Below, piece after piece: positions 18,580 to 29,233 of a stretch of DNA of 64,000 bases. This DNA comes from Ostreococcus lucimarinus CCE9901 (taxonomy: Eukaryota > Chlorophyta > Mamiellophyceae > Mamiellales > Bathycoccaceae). The notes beneath the pieces are model-generated. The model did not search any database, was not told the DNA's origin, and saw only the letters and a program-made list of their open reading frames with translations. Position 1 is the first letter of the stretch. The number at the start of each line of letters is the position of its first letter. A program made the position numbers and the translations under genes. The stretch spans positions 1 to 64,000 of the forward strand of contig NC_009368.1 in NCBI RefSeq assembly GCF_000092065.1, read 5' to 3'.

Positions 18580-19645
18580 GGCGCGCGCGTCCGTCGCGCC
18601 GGCGCGAGGCGACGTCGCCGCGCGTCGCCGAAGCGCGCGACGCGCGGCTCGAGGACGCGTCGGTGCGTCGCGTCGCGTCGCGCGCGACGCGACGCGCGAT
18701 GCGACGTACGCGAGCGGGCTGGCGACGCTGGAATCGTGCGTCGAGGCGGAGCAGTTCGATCGAGCGATGATGGAGGAGCTCTTCGACGTGGCGGACGCGA
18801 TGGAGCGCGTGCGACCGGGCGCGCCGGAGTCGACGATGCTGCAGGGATACCTGATGAGCACGCTGTTTTATGAACCGTCCACGCGCACGCGATTGTCGTT
18901 CGAGGCGGCGATGGGACGACTGGGCGGCGGCATCGTCAGCACGGAGAGCGCGGGGGAGTACTCGAGCGCGGCGAAGGGGGAGACGCTCGAGGACACGATG
19001 CGAACGGTGGAGGGATACGCGGACATCGTCGTTCTGAGACATTTCACCGCGGGGTCGGCGCGCCGAGCGGCGAACGCGATCGGGAAACCACTCATCAACG
19101 CAGGCGACGGACCGGGTCAGCACCCGACGCAAGCTTTGCTCGACGTGTACACGATTCGCAAAGAAATCGGCAGGTTGGACGACTTTAAAATCGCCCTCGT
19201 CGGCGATTTGGCCAACGGGCGCACGGTGCGCTCGCTCGCCAGCGCGTTGACGCAATTCAACAACGTCAAGTTTTACTTCGTGGCCCCGGATGTGGTGAAG
19301 ATGAAGGACGACATAAAGGACTTGTTGACGAGCAAAGGTATCGAGTGGGAGGAGGCGACCGACTTGGCCGCCGTGGCGGCGGATGTGGACGTTTTGTACC
19401 AAACGCGAATTCAAAAAGAACGATTCGCGAACCCGGAAGATTACGCCAAAGCGAGCGGAAAATACATCGTCGACCGCACCATCATGGACGCTTTGCCGAA
19501 ATCGTCCGTCGTCATGCACCCCTTACCTCGCGTCGACGAAATCGTCGTCGACGTCGACGACGATCCGCGCGCCGGATATTTCCGTCAAGCTCAGAACGGT
19601 CTCTTCATTCGCATGGCGCTCTTGAAAGTGTTGCTGCGCGTGTAA
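18578..19645 (+). CDS. PYRB: Aspartate carbamoyltransferase, plastid
   Basis: A protein of 355 residues. About 45 N-terminal residues form an Arg/Ala-rich plastid transit peptide and the rest is a full ATCase catalytic chain. Signature motifs are FYEPSTRTRLSFE (carbamoyl-phosphate loop), HPTQALLD and HPLPRVDEI. The second committed step of de novo pyrimidine synthesis, carbamoyl phosphate plus aspartate to carbamoyl aspartate, is plastidic in plants. No regulatory subunit or CAD fusion is present, so it is of the plant UMP-inhibited trimer type. The ATG at 18578 shares bases with the opposite-strand start at 18579. The next gene converges with 47 bp between stops. Confidence 0.96.
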   Translation: MARASVAPARGDVAARRRSARRAARGRVGASRRVARDATRDATYASGLATLESCVEAEQFDRAMMEELFDVADAMERVRPGAPESTMLQGYLMSTLFYEPSTRTRLSFEAAMGRLGGGIVSTESAGEYSSAAKGETLEDTMRTVEGYADIVVLRHFTAGSARRAANAIGKPLINAGDGPGQHPTQALLDVYTIRKEIGRLDDFKIALVGDLANGRTVRSLASALTQFNNVKFYFVAPDVVKMKDDIKDLLTSKGIEWEEATDLAAVAADVDVLYQTRIQKERFANPEDYAKASGKYIVDRTIMDALPKSSVVMHPLPRVDEIVVDVDDDPRAGYFRQAQNGLFIRMALLKVLLRV

Positions 19646-19692
19646 TACTCGCGTTATCGCAACTACGTTTCCTACTATTGTCCTGACATCTT

Positions 19693-21063
19693 CTAACGTT
19701 TTCTACTTCGCTGTTCTCGGAGTTCGTTCTCGCATCGCTCGCATCGACACACAAAGCCGTAATCGCACAGCTCGTCGTTTCGCTCGTCGCGCGACTTCGA
19801 GGCCTCGTCTGATACGTACGAGATCGTCAACTCTTCCCCGGCTGCGATATCGCGCCGCGCGATGATGACGCACGCGCCGTCGATGTCTTCCTCTCCCTTC
19901 ATCGGCTCACAGTTCGGGTCGCAGTCGTGATTGAATCCGGATTGTACGGAGAACAACGCGCTGCCGAGGAGCGGAATGTCGTACTCCGTATCCAAGGCGT
20001 CGAGCAGTGGCTGCGTGACGCGCATCGCCGCTCGCTTCTCTTCACCATCTGGCGCCGCGTCGATCGCGAGAAAGTAATTCTCAACCGGGCTCTCCACGAC
20101 GAGCTCGAGGTTGTTCAGTTCAAACGCTCCGATGAGTCTGCCGTACGTCTCGAGCGTGAAGAATCGCGGCCAAGCGTTCGCCGTTTCGCCCCAAGCCGAT
20201 CGAAGCAAGTCCAAAGAGTCTTGCGCGAGCGTTCGCAACGTCGTGCGGAATTCCATTTCCGCGCGCTCGTCTTCGCAGTCGTGCGGCGTCGCCACGCTTT
20301 CCCACCAAGGCGCGTTGGCGACGACGGCGAACGGCAGGCGCGCAAAGTCTTCCGCCGCCGAAGCGTCCCGCTCGATCTCCTTTCCGCTCGACCCGTCGTC
20401 TCGATCTCTCGCGCTCGCCCGCGACGCTCGCGCGCACATCGTCGCCACCGCCTTGGCCGCTAAAATAAATATATCGTTCGTCTCCCTCGCGTGCGCGTAA
20501 AATTCATCCAACGCCCGCTTATTCGTCGCCGTCCCCTTCTCTCCCGGACACATGAGCGACTCTCTCTCGCGCCACGCCTCGGACGCGCACGCCTCGGAGC
20601 AGTACACGTTTCGCGCGCACGCGCCCAAACATCCAACTTCACGCGGTCCATCGAACGCATCCGCGCCCGGAAGCGTCGCCTCACCGCTCGCCAGCTTCAC
20701 CAAATCCTCGCGCGTCGTCGGTTTCGGCGGCGCCGCGTTCGCGTACTTTTCCAGCAGCCTTCGTCCGACCGCGCTCGACACCGTCCCGACGTATCGATGG
20801 CAATTTTCGCACGCGCGCGCGTGTTTCACGTTTTCCTCGTGCTGCGCTCCCACGAGCGCGCGCTCGATCATCACGCACTCGCCTCGCTCGAACGCGCGCG
20901 TCGCGAAGACGCCTCGACCTCCGCCTCGACGTTCGCGCGCGCGCGCGACGGCGACGTCGCACGCCGTCATCGCGCCGTTCGACGCGCGCGCGCGACACCG
21001 CGCGATCGCGCATCGCCAGTGTTCGTCCACCGCCGCGCGCGCGTCCGCGCCCACCGGCTCCAT
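19693..21063 (-). CDS. SET and MYND-type domain protein (SMYD/ATXR2-like)
   Basis: A protein of 456 residues from ATG 21063. The SET domain is split: RGVFATRAFERGECVMIE at residues about 45-62, a cysteine-rich MYND-like insert (CENCHRY, CSEACASEAW, CPGE), then the C-terminal SET part with SGFNHDCDPNC (the NHxCxPN motif as NHDCDPNC) and ELTISYVSDE. A post-SET cluster CRCERCENEL follows. This order is seen in SMYD proteins and plant ATXR2, which methylate histone or other lysines. It has no evident targeting peptide. It is divergent from TFIIB, with start codons 181 bp apart. Confidence 0.85.
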   Translation of the reverse strand: MEPVGADARAAVDEHWRCAIARCRARASNGAMTACDVAVARARERRGGGRGVFATRAFERGECVMIERALVGAQHEENVKHARACENCHRYVGTVSSAVGRRLLEKYANAAPPKPTTREDLVKLASGEATLPGADAFDGPREVGCLGACARNVYCSEACASEAWRERESLMCPGEKGTATNKRALDEFYAHARETNDIFILAAKAVATMCARASRASARDRDDGSSGKEIERDASAAEDFARLPFAVVANAPWWESVATPHDCEDERAEMEFRTTLRTLAQDSLDLLRSAWGETANAWPRFFTLETYGRLIGAFELNNLELVVESPVENYFLAIDAAPDGEEKRAAMRVTQPLLDALDTEYDIPLLGSALFSVQSGFNHDCDPNCEPMKGEEDIDGACVIIARRDIAAGEELTISYVSDEASKSRDERNDELCDYGFVCRCERCENELREQRSRKR

Positions 21064-21244
21064 GCGTCGACCCGAGTCGCGGAGTGCGACGCGAGACACA
21101 CTGCGCGACGCGACGCGAAGGATTGGGCGTCCGGTGGACGGTGGCGTTCGACACACCGCGACGCGCGTTCGCGCGTTCGACGCGTCGGAAGAGGACCGAG
21201 CGCGACGCGACGCGGACGGCGAGGCGCGATCGAACGCGCGCGCG

Positions 21245-22417
21245 ATGACGACGACGACGACGAACCACGCGCCGAGCCCGTCGACGCAGGAGGTGAAAAA
21301 GTTTACGCAAATTTGCGCAAAGTGCGCGAGACACACGGCGATCGTCGAGGACCACGCGTCGGGAGATTTGATATGCACCGAGTGCGGACTGGTGATCGAG
21401 TCGAGGATCATCGACGAGTGCTCGGAGTGGCGGACGTTCGGGGACGGGGATAAGGATCGCGGAGGCGCGGATCCGTCGCGGACGGTGGGGGCGACAAACG
21501 TCATGCTCACGGGCGGCGGGCTGAGCACGACGATCGGGAAGAATCCGGACGGGACGTACAACGCCACGCTGACGCGATTGCATAATCGAGGGATGAACCC
21601 GGACAAGGCGTTGATCAGCGCGTTTCACAGCATCGGGGAGTTCGCGGACGCGATGGGTATGAATCGAGTGGTGCGCGACGGGGCGTGCGATTTGTATCGA
21701 ATGGTGACGTCAGCGCACTCGACGTTGGGGAAATCGAACGTGGCGATGTACGCGGCGTGTTTGTACATCGCGGCGAGGCAAGAGGGGATGACGCGGACGT
21801 TTAAGGAGGTGTGCGGGGCGGCGCAAGGGACGACGGTGAAGGAAATCGGGCGGTGCTACAAATTCATCTTAAAGGTGTGCGATGGGTTAAACATGCAGAT
21901 GAACGAGCAGATGATCACGCCTGAATTACTTACGAATCGATTCTGCGGTAATTTGGGGATGAGCGATCACGACTTCTTAAAACTCTGCTCACACATCGTG
22001 CGAACGTTTAGAGAGCTGAGAGATTCCGAGGGGCACAAGAGCGAGAAGCAGCCGGCGTCCGTGGCGGCGGCGGCGATTTTCATCGCCTCCGTCGTGCGTG
22101 AAATGCACAAAGACAAGGCAAGCTTGTTTCGCATTTCCGAAGTGAGTGGGATGGCGGAGGTGACCATTCGAACGTCGTTTTTTGACATGGTGCCGTACGC
22201 GTCGAGGCTTTTGCCGTCGGCGCATCAGGGAAAATTAGCAGACTTGTTGACCGAGGCGGAGAAGATGCGCGAGGGATCTACGATGGCGCTGCCGTCACAC
22301 GCGACGAGACAATCATTCCATCCCGCTCCGCAACCCGCGGTGCCTTTGTTGAAACTCGAATTAGACGGCCCGATTGAAGTGCCCGGCGACGTCCTCATTA
22401 AAGAAGAATTGAAGTGA
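21245..22417 (+). CDS. TFIIB: Transcription initiation factor TFIIB
   Basis: A protein of 390 residues. The N-terminal zinc ribbon (CAKC and CTECG spaced about 20 residues) is at about 19-45, followed by the B-finger region SEWRTFGD. Two cyclin-like repeats span about 125-220 and 225-320. It bridges TBP-DNA and RNA polymerase II at promoters. A proline-rich C-terminal tail of about 40 residues extends past the usual end. The chosen ATG follows a GC-rich leader. Longer upstream frames overlap the divergent SET/MYND gene and are Arg-rich. Only 15 bp separate its stop from that of the convergent UXS gene. Confidence 0.94.
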   Translation: MTTTTTNHAPSPSTQEVKKFTQICAKCARHTAIVEDHASGDLICTECGLVIESRIIDECSEWRTFGDGDKDRGGADPSRTVGATNVMLTGGGLSTTIGKNPDGTYNATLTRLHNRGMNPDKALISAFHSIGEFADAMGMNRVVRDGACDLYRMVTSAHSTLGKSNVAMYAACLYIAARQEGMTRTFKEVCGAAQGTTVKEIGRCYKFILKVCDGLNMQMNEQMITPELLTNRFCGNLGMSDHDFLKLCSHIVRTFRELRDSEGHKSEKQPASVAAAAIFIASVVREMHKDKASLFRISEVSGMAEVTIRTSFFDMVPYASRLLPSAHQGKLADLLTEAEKMREGSTMALPSHATRQSFHPAPQPAVPLLKLELDGPIEVPGDVLIKEELK

Positions 22418-22432
22418 AATAACAAATTTCTA

Positions 22433-24199
22433 TTAGAGTTCTTTCTTGTCACCCACCTGCAAGCGCTCGCGGAAATCTTCCACCATCTTCGGCAAACCTT
22501 CGCGCAACGTGATTTTCGGCTCCCATCCGAGCGCCGTTTTGGCGAGCGTGATGTCCGGCTTGCGGCGCCCGGGATCATCCGCCGTGTTTTCCTTGAATTC
22601 GATTTTCGCATCCTTGTTCACGACTTCCTTGACGACTTCCGCGAGCTCGATCATGGTGAACTCGCCGGGATTCCCAATGTTCACCGGACCGATTTCGTTT
22701 TCGTTATCCATGAGCGCCATCAAGCCCGCGACCAAGTCGTCGACGTATTGAAACGAGCGAGTTTGTTTGCCGTCGCCGTACACGGTGAGCGGCTCGCCGC
22801 GTAAAGCTTGGGAGACGAAGTTCGAAACGACGCGTCCGTCTTCGAGCGCCATGCGCGGACCGTAGGTGTTGAAGATACGCGCGATTCTGATGTCCACACC
22901 CTCTTGGCGGTGGTAATCAAAGCAAAGCGTCTCCGCCACGCGCTTGCCTTCGTCGTAGCACGAACGCACGCCGATCGGGTTGACGTTGCCCCAGTAGGAT
23001 TCCTTTTGCGGGTGCTCCAAAGGATCACCGTAAACCTCAGATGTGGACGTCAAGAGCATTCGTGCGCCCACGCGCTTAGCCAAACCAAGCATGTTGAGCG
23101 TTCCCATAACCGAAGTCTTGATCGTTTTCACGGGATTGTGCTTGTAGTGCACCGGAGACGCCGGGCACGCGAGGTGATATATTTGATCCACCTCGACGAG
23201 CATGGGCTCGACGACGTCGTGTCGAATGAGCTCAAAGAAGGGGTTTTGCAAGTGGTGCATGATATTTTCTTTGCGACCGGTGAAGAAGTTGTCGGCGACG
23301 ATGACGATGTTTCCGCGCTCCATGAGTCGGTCGACGAGGTGCGAGCCGACGAAACCAGCGCCACCAGTGACCAACACGCGCAAGCGCGTCGCCTTGGGAA
23401 TCGGCACGGGCATCGTCTTCGCCACGGTACCGCGTCCGACGGGTTCAGACGCACCGATTTCGCCGACAGTGGACGATTTAGACGCCGATTGACCGACGAC
23501 GCCGATTTCCGCCACATCCACGGACAACGCGCTCGCAACCTTGGACGATTTCGACGACGACTTCGACGACGACTTCGACGACGGCTTCGACGACACCGCA
23601 TCTATCATCGTCGTCGACGCACGCACGTCGCCGTCCACCGCCTCGTCGCCGTCCACCGCCTCGTCGACGCCCACGACCTCGTCCTCGTTCTCATCCGCGA
23701 AGCTCGTCGTCGACTTTTTCGTTTCGAAAGTTTTCTCCATCATCGCCGACGCCCCCGTCGCTCGCGTTTCCTCGCCGTCGCGTCCTTCCTCCATCTTCAT
23801 CCCTCTTCCCTGCGTCGCGAATCGCGACGCGCCGACGTCGCCGTCGTCTCTCGCGTCTTCGTTCGCGCGCGCGTATCCTCGCTCCGTCGTCCCTCGCGGG
23901 CTCGTTCTCGTCCCGCTCGTCCCCGCGGCGCACACCAGCGCGATCGCGATGACGAGCATCAGCGCGCACGCGCGCGAACCTCGTCCGCGCGCCATCTTAT
24001 CGCGCGCGCGTCCGAGAATCTTATGAATCACCGACGACGATCGCGTCGCGGATAGCCTCGTCGACGGCGTCGCGTCGCGCGTCGCTCGCGCGCGATCGGG
24101 CGTCGACGCGCGTCGGGCGTCGGCGCGGTCGTTCGCGTCGTTCGCGTCGTCCGGGGCGCGTCGCGCGCTCGATGACGGGCGATTCGCACCGAGTCGCAT
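22433..24199 (-). CDS. UXS: UDP-glucuronate decarboxylase (UDP-xylose synthase), membrane-anchored
   Basis: A protein of 588 residues. A signal anchor lies at about residues 70-88, after an Arg-rich tail, and an acidic, Ser/Lys-rich stem of about 170 residues follows. The Rossmann SDR catalytic domain begins with the NAD motif [10 protein letters not shown] near 276 and has SEVYGDP and the active-site tyrosine-lysine pair in SCYDEGKR near 411. The family is unmistakable: it makes UDP-xylose from UDP-glucuronate in the Golgi for glycan synthesis. The stem contains direct repeats of the type SKSSSKSS and EAVDGD encoded by short tandem DNA repeats (23540-23670). The stem is longer than usual for UXS. 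Confidence 0.95.
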   Translation of the reverse strand: MRLGANRPSSSARRAPDDANDANDRADARRASTPDRARATRDATPSTRLSATRSSSVIHKILGRARDKMARGRGSRACALMLVIAIALVCAAGTSGTRTSPRGTTERGYARANEDARDDGDVGASRFATQGRGMKMEEGRDGEETRATGASAMMEKTFETKKSTTSFADENEDEVVGVDEAVDGDEAVDGDVRASTTMIDAVSSKPSSKSSSKSSSKSSKVASALSVDVAEIGVVGQSASKSSTVGEIGASEPVGRGTVAKTMPVPIPKATRLRVLVTGGAGFVGSHLVDRLMERGNIVIVADNFFTGRKENIMHHLQNPFFELIRHDVVEPMLVEVDQIYHLACPASPVHYKHNPVKTIKTSVMGTLNMLGLAKRVGARMLLTSTSEVYGDPLEHPQKESYWGNVNPIGVRSCYDEGKRVAETLCFDYHRQEGVDIRIARIFNTYGPRMALEDGRVVSNFVSQALRGEPLTVYGDGKQTRSFQYVDDLVAGLMALMDNENEIGPVNIGNPGEFTMIELAEVVKEVVNKDAKIEFKENTADDPGRRKPDITLAKTALGWEPKITLREGLPKMVEDFRERLQVGDKKEL

Positions 24200-24305
24200 G
24201 CGCGCGCGTGTGCGGGAAAGTGTCGGAAAAATGTCCGGAAATCTCCGAGCGGCGGCGACGCGCGGTCGGATTACGCGGAGACTACGCGAATGGATCACAA
24301 GGGCG

Positions 24306-24351
24306 CTAGGAAGAGGGTCGGGCGGAGACGGGGAGGAGCGTGACGGCGTCA

Positions 24352-24389
<38 letters not shown>

Positions 24390-25934
24390 GTCGACGACGG
24401 CGAGCTCGACGGCGTCGACGCCTTCGGGGGACTCGCGCGACCTGCGAACGGCGAAGGAGAGATAGCCGACGGAACACAGGACGGTGTAGACGGCGTATCG
24501 AATCCACGCCAGAGCGCCGAGACCGGCGATTAAGACGCACGTCAGGAGGACGCCTAAAGCGGGGAGGAAAGGGACGAACGGGGCGCGAAACGTCTTCGGC
24601 GCGTGCGTCATCGGAAGCGTCAAAAAGCTGCACGCGCTCGCGACGACGGCGGCGAGGGCGACGGCGCCAAACCAGGAGATTCGCGCGCGCGCGCGGTAGT
24701 CCACGCCGAACGCCATCGATGAGACGAAGAGCGCGCCCGCGCGCTTCAAAGCCGGCGCGCGACGGGCGAAATCGTCGTCGTCTCGAGGCGCGCATCTGGA
24801 CACGATGAGTCCCAAATTAACGCCGCAAAAGATGCTCAACGTGCCGATGCTCACGAGCTGGGCGAGTATGTTGATGTCCAACAGCACCGCCAGCGCGCCG
24901 GTGACGGCGCCACTGAATATCGACGCGTTTGCCGGCGTGCCGTGCTTTTCGCTGACGCGCGAGAACCACTTCGGGAGCAAACCGTCTCGCGCCATCACCA
25001 TGAAGATGCGCGGCTGCCCCATCATCGAAAGCAACAGCGACGTCGTGATGGCGGCGACGGCGCCGATGGACACGATGGTCGCGATCGCGGGCATACCGTA
25101 CGCCGTGAACGCCATCGCGAACGGGGCGTTGACGTCGATGTCGTCGTACGAAACCATGCCCGTGATCACGACGCACATCGCGCAGTACAACGCCGCGCAA
25201 ATCCCGAGCGATCCCAAAATACCAAACGGCAAATCCGCCGCGGGATTGGCGACTTCTTCCGCGCACGTCGCCACGGTGTCGAAACCGACGAAGGCAAAAA
25301 TCACCACCGACGCACCGGATATTATTCCACGCATCCCGTACGGCGCGAACGGCGTCCAATTCGACGGTTGAATCTCCGGCGCGCCCGCCAAGAGAACGAC
25401 GGCGACGACGACCAAACTCGCGTACGTCACCGCCGCGTTAAACCGCGCCGTCTGTTTCGCCCCGCTCACGAGCAGCGCCGTCATGCCGCAAACCACGATC
25501 CCAGCTATTAAATCTATCTCCATCAACCCATCGATCACGCGCACTCGCGCGCGCCGCGCCTCGACGCCGAACGCCGCCGTCGCGTACGACGTCCACCCGC
25601 GCGCGATCGCCGCGCTCGCTATGGTGAGCTCCAGCGCCAGATTACACCCCGTGAGAAACGCCGCGTACTCCCCGAACGTGCCGTACACGTAATTATACGC
25701 GCTCCCCGCCACCGGCATCGCCACCGCGAACTCCGCGTACGCCAATCCCGTCACCGCGCTCGTAAACGCGCTCAGCGCGTACGACGCCGCCACCGCCGGT
25801 CCCGCGTGTTCCCTCGCCACCGACCCCGTGAGCACGAACACGCCCGCCCCGATGATCCCGCCCACGCCGAGCGTCGTCAGGTCCGCGCGCGTCAGCACCT
25901 TTCGCAGCGCCCCGCTCGCGCCGCGCGCGTCGTC

Positions 25935-25966
<32 letters not shown>

Positions 25967-26054
25967 TCGTCGTCCCGAGGCGGTCGCGCGTCACGCGCAT
26001 CGCGTCGCGCATCACGCGCGCGCGCGTCGTTCGATCGCTGAAGAACGACGCCAT
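24306..26054 (-). CDS. Cationic amino-acid transporter (APC superfamily, CAT-like)
   Basis: A protein of 582 residues with about 14 hydrophobic segments. The first transmembrane helix carries [15 protein letters not shown], the substrate-binding kink of APC transporters, and [18 protein letters not shown] is the helix 6-7 signature of CAT proteins. It probably imports basic or other amino acids across the plasma membrane, tonoplast or plastid envelope. The N-terminus has a six-fold Ala-Thr run and the C-terminus a five-fold Asp-Ala run, both from 6-bp DNA tandem repeats (about 25935-25970 and 24355-24390). It is divergent from the ARC6-like gene. UXS starts 106 bp beyond its stop on the same strand. 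Confidence 0.9.
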
Positions 26055-26543
26055 CGACGCCGACGACGACGACGCCGAAGACGACGCCGACGACGCGACG
26101 CGACGCGCGACGACGTGCCGCGCCGACCCGCGCCGACCCGAATCGACCGCGCGGTGAGACTGAAACGGTGAGACTGAAACGGTGAGACTGAAACGCACAC
26201 ACGAACCTCACCTCAGAGTGAGACTGAAACGCACACACGAACCCAAGGCGAACAAAATTCAAAATGTCGCGTCCCTCGACCGACGCGGACCGCGCGGCGA
26301 CGACCGAACACGGCGACGCGCCGACGCGCGACGCGCTCGGGCGAACGACGCCCGCGACGCGCTCGAGTCAAATCGCGCGCGCGCGGCGTCGACGGACGCG
26401 ACGCGCGCGCGCGCGAGGGCGAGGCGAACGATCCACAAAGGGGCGAGCGATCCGGCTGTCGCGCGAACACGCGCGGGCGAACGACGCGAACGACGCGCGA
26501 CGCGCGAGGCGACGCGTGAACGACGGGCGAAGGGTCGGGAAAG
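26055..26543. promoter_or_regulatory. Divergent promoter with short tandem repeats, transporter / ARC6-like
   Basis: Contains three head-to-tail copies of a 14-mer GGTGAGACTGAAAC (26153-26194), with a fourth near-copy at 26218-26230. A longer 25-bp unit (GTGAGACTGAAAC followed by GCACACACGAAC) occurs at 26182 and 26218. After it, an A-rich leader precedes an ATG at 26264 that opens a 152-codon frame. That frame is acidic at its end and one base out of frame with the ARC6-like protein, so 26264 may be the true ARC6 start. Confidence 0.5.
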
Positions 26544-29189
26544 ATGAGGACGCGCGCGATGGCGACGACGCGCGGGACGACGATGCGGACGACGACGACG
26601 ACGAGGAGGAGGAGGAGGACGACGACGCGAAACGCGACGACGACGACGAAGACGACGAGACGAAGCGCGACGACGACGAAAGCGGTCGAAGACGAGGAGA
26701 ACGCGAACGCGTGGGATGAGGGGGTGGTGAACGGTGACGACGCGGTCGGGGCGAACGCGTACGGGGGGGAAATCTTCCACCTCGAACGCACGGCGTACGA
26801 GGCGTACGGCGAGACGGCGCGCGGCGGCGCGGCGGCGTACGAGGAAGAGACGGCGGAGGGCGACGACGACGTCAACGCGCGACTGTTCGTCGCGGGTGGG
26901 ATGTCGGCGTACGGCGGCGCGAGCGAAGATAAGTCGACGACGGCGGCGTACGCGACGAATGGGAACTCGTCTTACGAGTCGCCGAAAACCGTCGCGCAAG
27001 CCGCGGCGGAGATCGAGGCGGGAGAAGAAGACGCGCCGTATTACGCCGAAATGGCTGCCGCGGAGAAAGCACAGCAGAAAGCGTACGCGCCGATGGCGGC
27101 GATGAAGCCGCCCGTGGACGACGAGGAGGAGGATTACGAGATTCCAGGAATCCACGCGTCGCCGACGCAAGGCTGGACGGGTGGCGGCTTCGACACCCCC
27201 GAAGGTACCATCGCGCTTCCTTTGTCTTATTACCAAATTTTGGGTTTGACGGCGGCTCGGTCGACGCCGAACGCGCTTCCGCGCGCGGCGCTCGCCGTCA
27301 TGGATGCCCAGCTCACCGAGGGGTACTCGCCGTACATGCTCGAACAACGTCTCTCGCTCATCGACGAAGCCGTGGCGGTGTTGAAGGACGAAGAGGCTCG
27401 AAGACAACACGACGACGACATCGCCGAAGGGATCTTGACCCCAGTCGAGCCGCATCGCGCGGCGGCCGCGCTCTGCCTGCTCCAGGAAGCCGGCGAGTAC
27501 GAGGCTGTTTTGGAATTTGAGCACGTCGTCGCGCAGTGCGTGAGCGGTCGCCGGCATCGCCGCGACGTCGCGCTCACCGTGGCGTTGGCATTGTGCGAGT
27601 ACGGTCACATGGCGCTCGTGGCGAATCCGCCACGATTTGCCGAAGGATGTGAACTGCTCGACATGGGTTCGAAGACGCTCTCGAGCGTGGCGGGCAGCTC
27701 CTTTGCTCCCGAAGTTCGTCGCAACATTGCGCTGTCGTATCACGACGTGGCGCCAGGATACGTCTTGGAGTTGCTGGCCTCACCTTTGGAGGCTCGATCC
27801 GAACGTGCTTTGGGCTTGCGTGCTCTTCGTTCATTGCTGTGGACGAAAGATCCGGCGCAACAGCTCGAGCAGCGCGCGGCTTTCATGGAGCAAGCCAACG
27901 AATTGCTTACGGCGCAAGAACAAGTGTCTCTCTTCATCGACGCTCCGGATTACATCGCCCTTGATTCCGACGAAGTGTACAAGAGCGCTCTCGCCCACGT
28001 CGTCGCCGGCGTGATTGATCGTAAACCGATGATGATTGCCGATGCGGACGAGATTCTGCATCAAATCCAACTCGCCTCTTTGGAATCCGCCGACATCAGT
28101 CACTTTGCTGACGTCGGCGTCGAACGCGCCGTGTGCCAAATTTTGCTCGGCCAGCTCGACGAGGCGGAGCACACGCTCGGTCTGCGCGACGATACCGTCG
28201 ATCCGGGTTTGTTGCAATACATCGAGGACCGTTCTCCGAGCGGAGACATCGCGGAAGGGATGTGCTCGATGGCGGATCAATGGTTGGTAGACGTCGCGTT
28301 CCCGCTCTTCCGCGGTTCAAACGCGCGTGGAACGCCCACCCTCGATGAATGGTTTTCCACACCGAGCGTTCAAGGTTTCGTCGGGCGAATGAGCTCGATT
28401 CCCGTATTGATTCGTATTCAAGGCGCGATCGCAGCCGCGAAGCGTGTCGTCGTTTCCAGCGTCGATTCCGTCGTCACGGCTTTCGCGCCGACACCCCCAG
28501 CGCTGCAATTCGGCGTCTCGGACGCGCAGCGCCGCGTCGTCGCCGTGGCCAAGCTCGGCGTGTTCGCCGGTATCGCGTTCGCCGTGAGTGGTCGCACTGG
28601 TAATGTCAGCGCGCCGAAGCTGCCGACTTTGAACCCGCTCGCACCGTTGCAAGCCGCCGTCGGAACCGCCGGGAGCACGATTTCAAAGTTGAAGATGCCG
28701 ACGTTGAACATGCCGAAGATGGACGTCAAGACGCCGCGTCGCGAATTAGGCCCGCCCACGCGAGTGGCGCCCAAACCTCGCCCTACGCCCGCGGTGACCA
28801 TGGATAAAGGTACGGCGGAGAAGCTCGTGCGCAAGTGGCAAATGGCCAAGGCGCAAGCGATGGGTCAACGCCACAACACGCGTTACTTGGATGGCATCTT
28901 GGATGGACCCATGTTGCAACAATGGAAGACGCGCGCTGAAGACGTCGCCACGCACGGCTGGGCTTGGGAGTATAAACTTAACGATCTCAGCATTGACTCC
29001 GTGCAGGTCATCGGCACGGAGAAGGTATTCGTAGAGACGACGCTCACGGAGGTGGCGGTGTTAAAGGATCGCGCGCGGAACGAGCCCGACGACGTCTACG
29101 AAAGCACTTATCGCGCCAAGTACGAGCTCAAGCGATGTGAGACGGGTAAAAACGCCTGGCGTATCGTTGGTGGGTCTGTGGTTTATTAA
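26544..29189 (+). CDS. ARC6: ARC6-like plastid division protein
   Basis: 881 codons from ATG 26544. After a Thr/Arg-rich leader and an acidic, Tyr-containing region comes the ARC6 core: the degenerate J-like segment PLSYYQILGL with no HPD, and long helical repeats with FAEGCELLDMGSK. A single transmembrane helix lies near residue 670 (AKLGVFAGIAFAV), then a linker and the C-terminal intermembrane-space domain (from KGTAEKLVRKWQMAKAQAMG to the end). ARC6 spans the inner envelope, binds FtsZ in the stroma and recruits PDV-type partners outside, setting the plastid division ring. The N-terminus is uncertain: a better-context ATG at 26264 lies in a frame one base off. The overall family match is strong. 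Confidence 0.87.
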   Translation: MRTRAMATTRGTTMRTTTTTRRRRRTTTRNATTTTKTTRRSATTTKAVEDEENANAWDEGVVNGDDAVGANAYGGEIFHLERTAYEAYGETARGGAAAYEEETAEGDDDVNARLFVAGGMSAYGGASEDKSTTAAYATNGNSSYESPKTVAQAAAEIEAGEEDAPYYAEMAAAEKAQQKAYAPMAAMKPPVDDEEEDYEIPGIHASPTQGWTGGGFDTPEGTIALPLSYYQILGLTAARSTPNALPRAALAVMDAQLTEGYSPYMLEQRLSLIDEAVAVLKDEEARRQHDDDIAEGILTPVEPHRAAAALCLLQEAGEYEAVLEFEHVVAQCVSGRRHRRDVALTVALALCEYGHMALVANPPRFAEGCELLDMGSKTLSSVAGSSFAPEVRRNIALSYHDVAPGYVLELLASPLEARSERALGLRALRSLLWTKDPAQQLEQRAAFMEQANELLTAQEQVSLFIDAPDYIALDSDEVYKSALAHVVAGVIDRKPMMIADADEILHQIQLASLESADISHFADVGVERAVCQILLGQLDEAEHTLGLRDDTVDPGLLQYIEDRSPSGDIAEGMCSMADQWLVDVAFPLFRGSNARGTPTLDEWFSTPSVQGFVGRMSSIPVLIRIQGAIAAAKRVVVSSVDSVVTAFAPTPPALQFGVSDAQRRVVAVAKLGVFAGIAFAVSGRTGNVSAPKLPTLNPLAPLQAAVGTAGSTISKLKMPTLNMPKMDVKTPRRELGPPTRVAPKPRPTPAVTMDKGTAEKLVRKWQMAKAQAMGQRHNTRYLDGILDGPMLQQWKTRAEDVATHGWAWEYKLNDLSIDSVQVIGTEKVFVETTLTEVAVLKDRARNEPDDVYESTYRAKYELKRCETGKNAWRIVGGSVVY

Positions 29190-29233
29190 GTGAAGTCGCA
29201 CCGGCACGAGAATTGTAACGCTATCTAAAGTTT

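Noticed and set aside
20491-21453. Plus-strand open frames upstream of TFIIB
   Set aside because: Antisense to the SET/MYND gene, Arg-rich, and not continuous with the TFIIB domain start.
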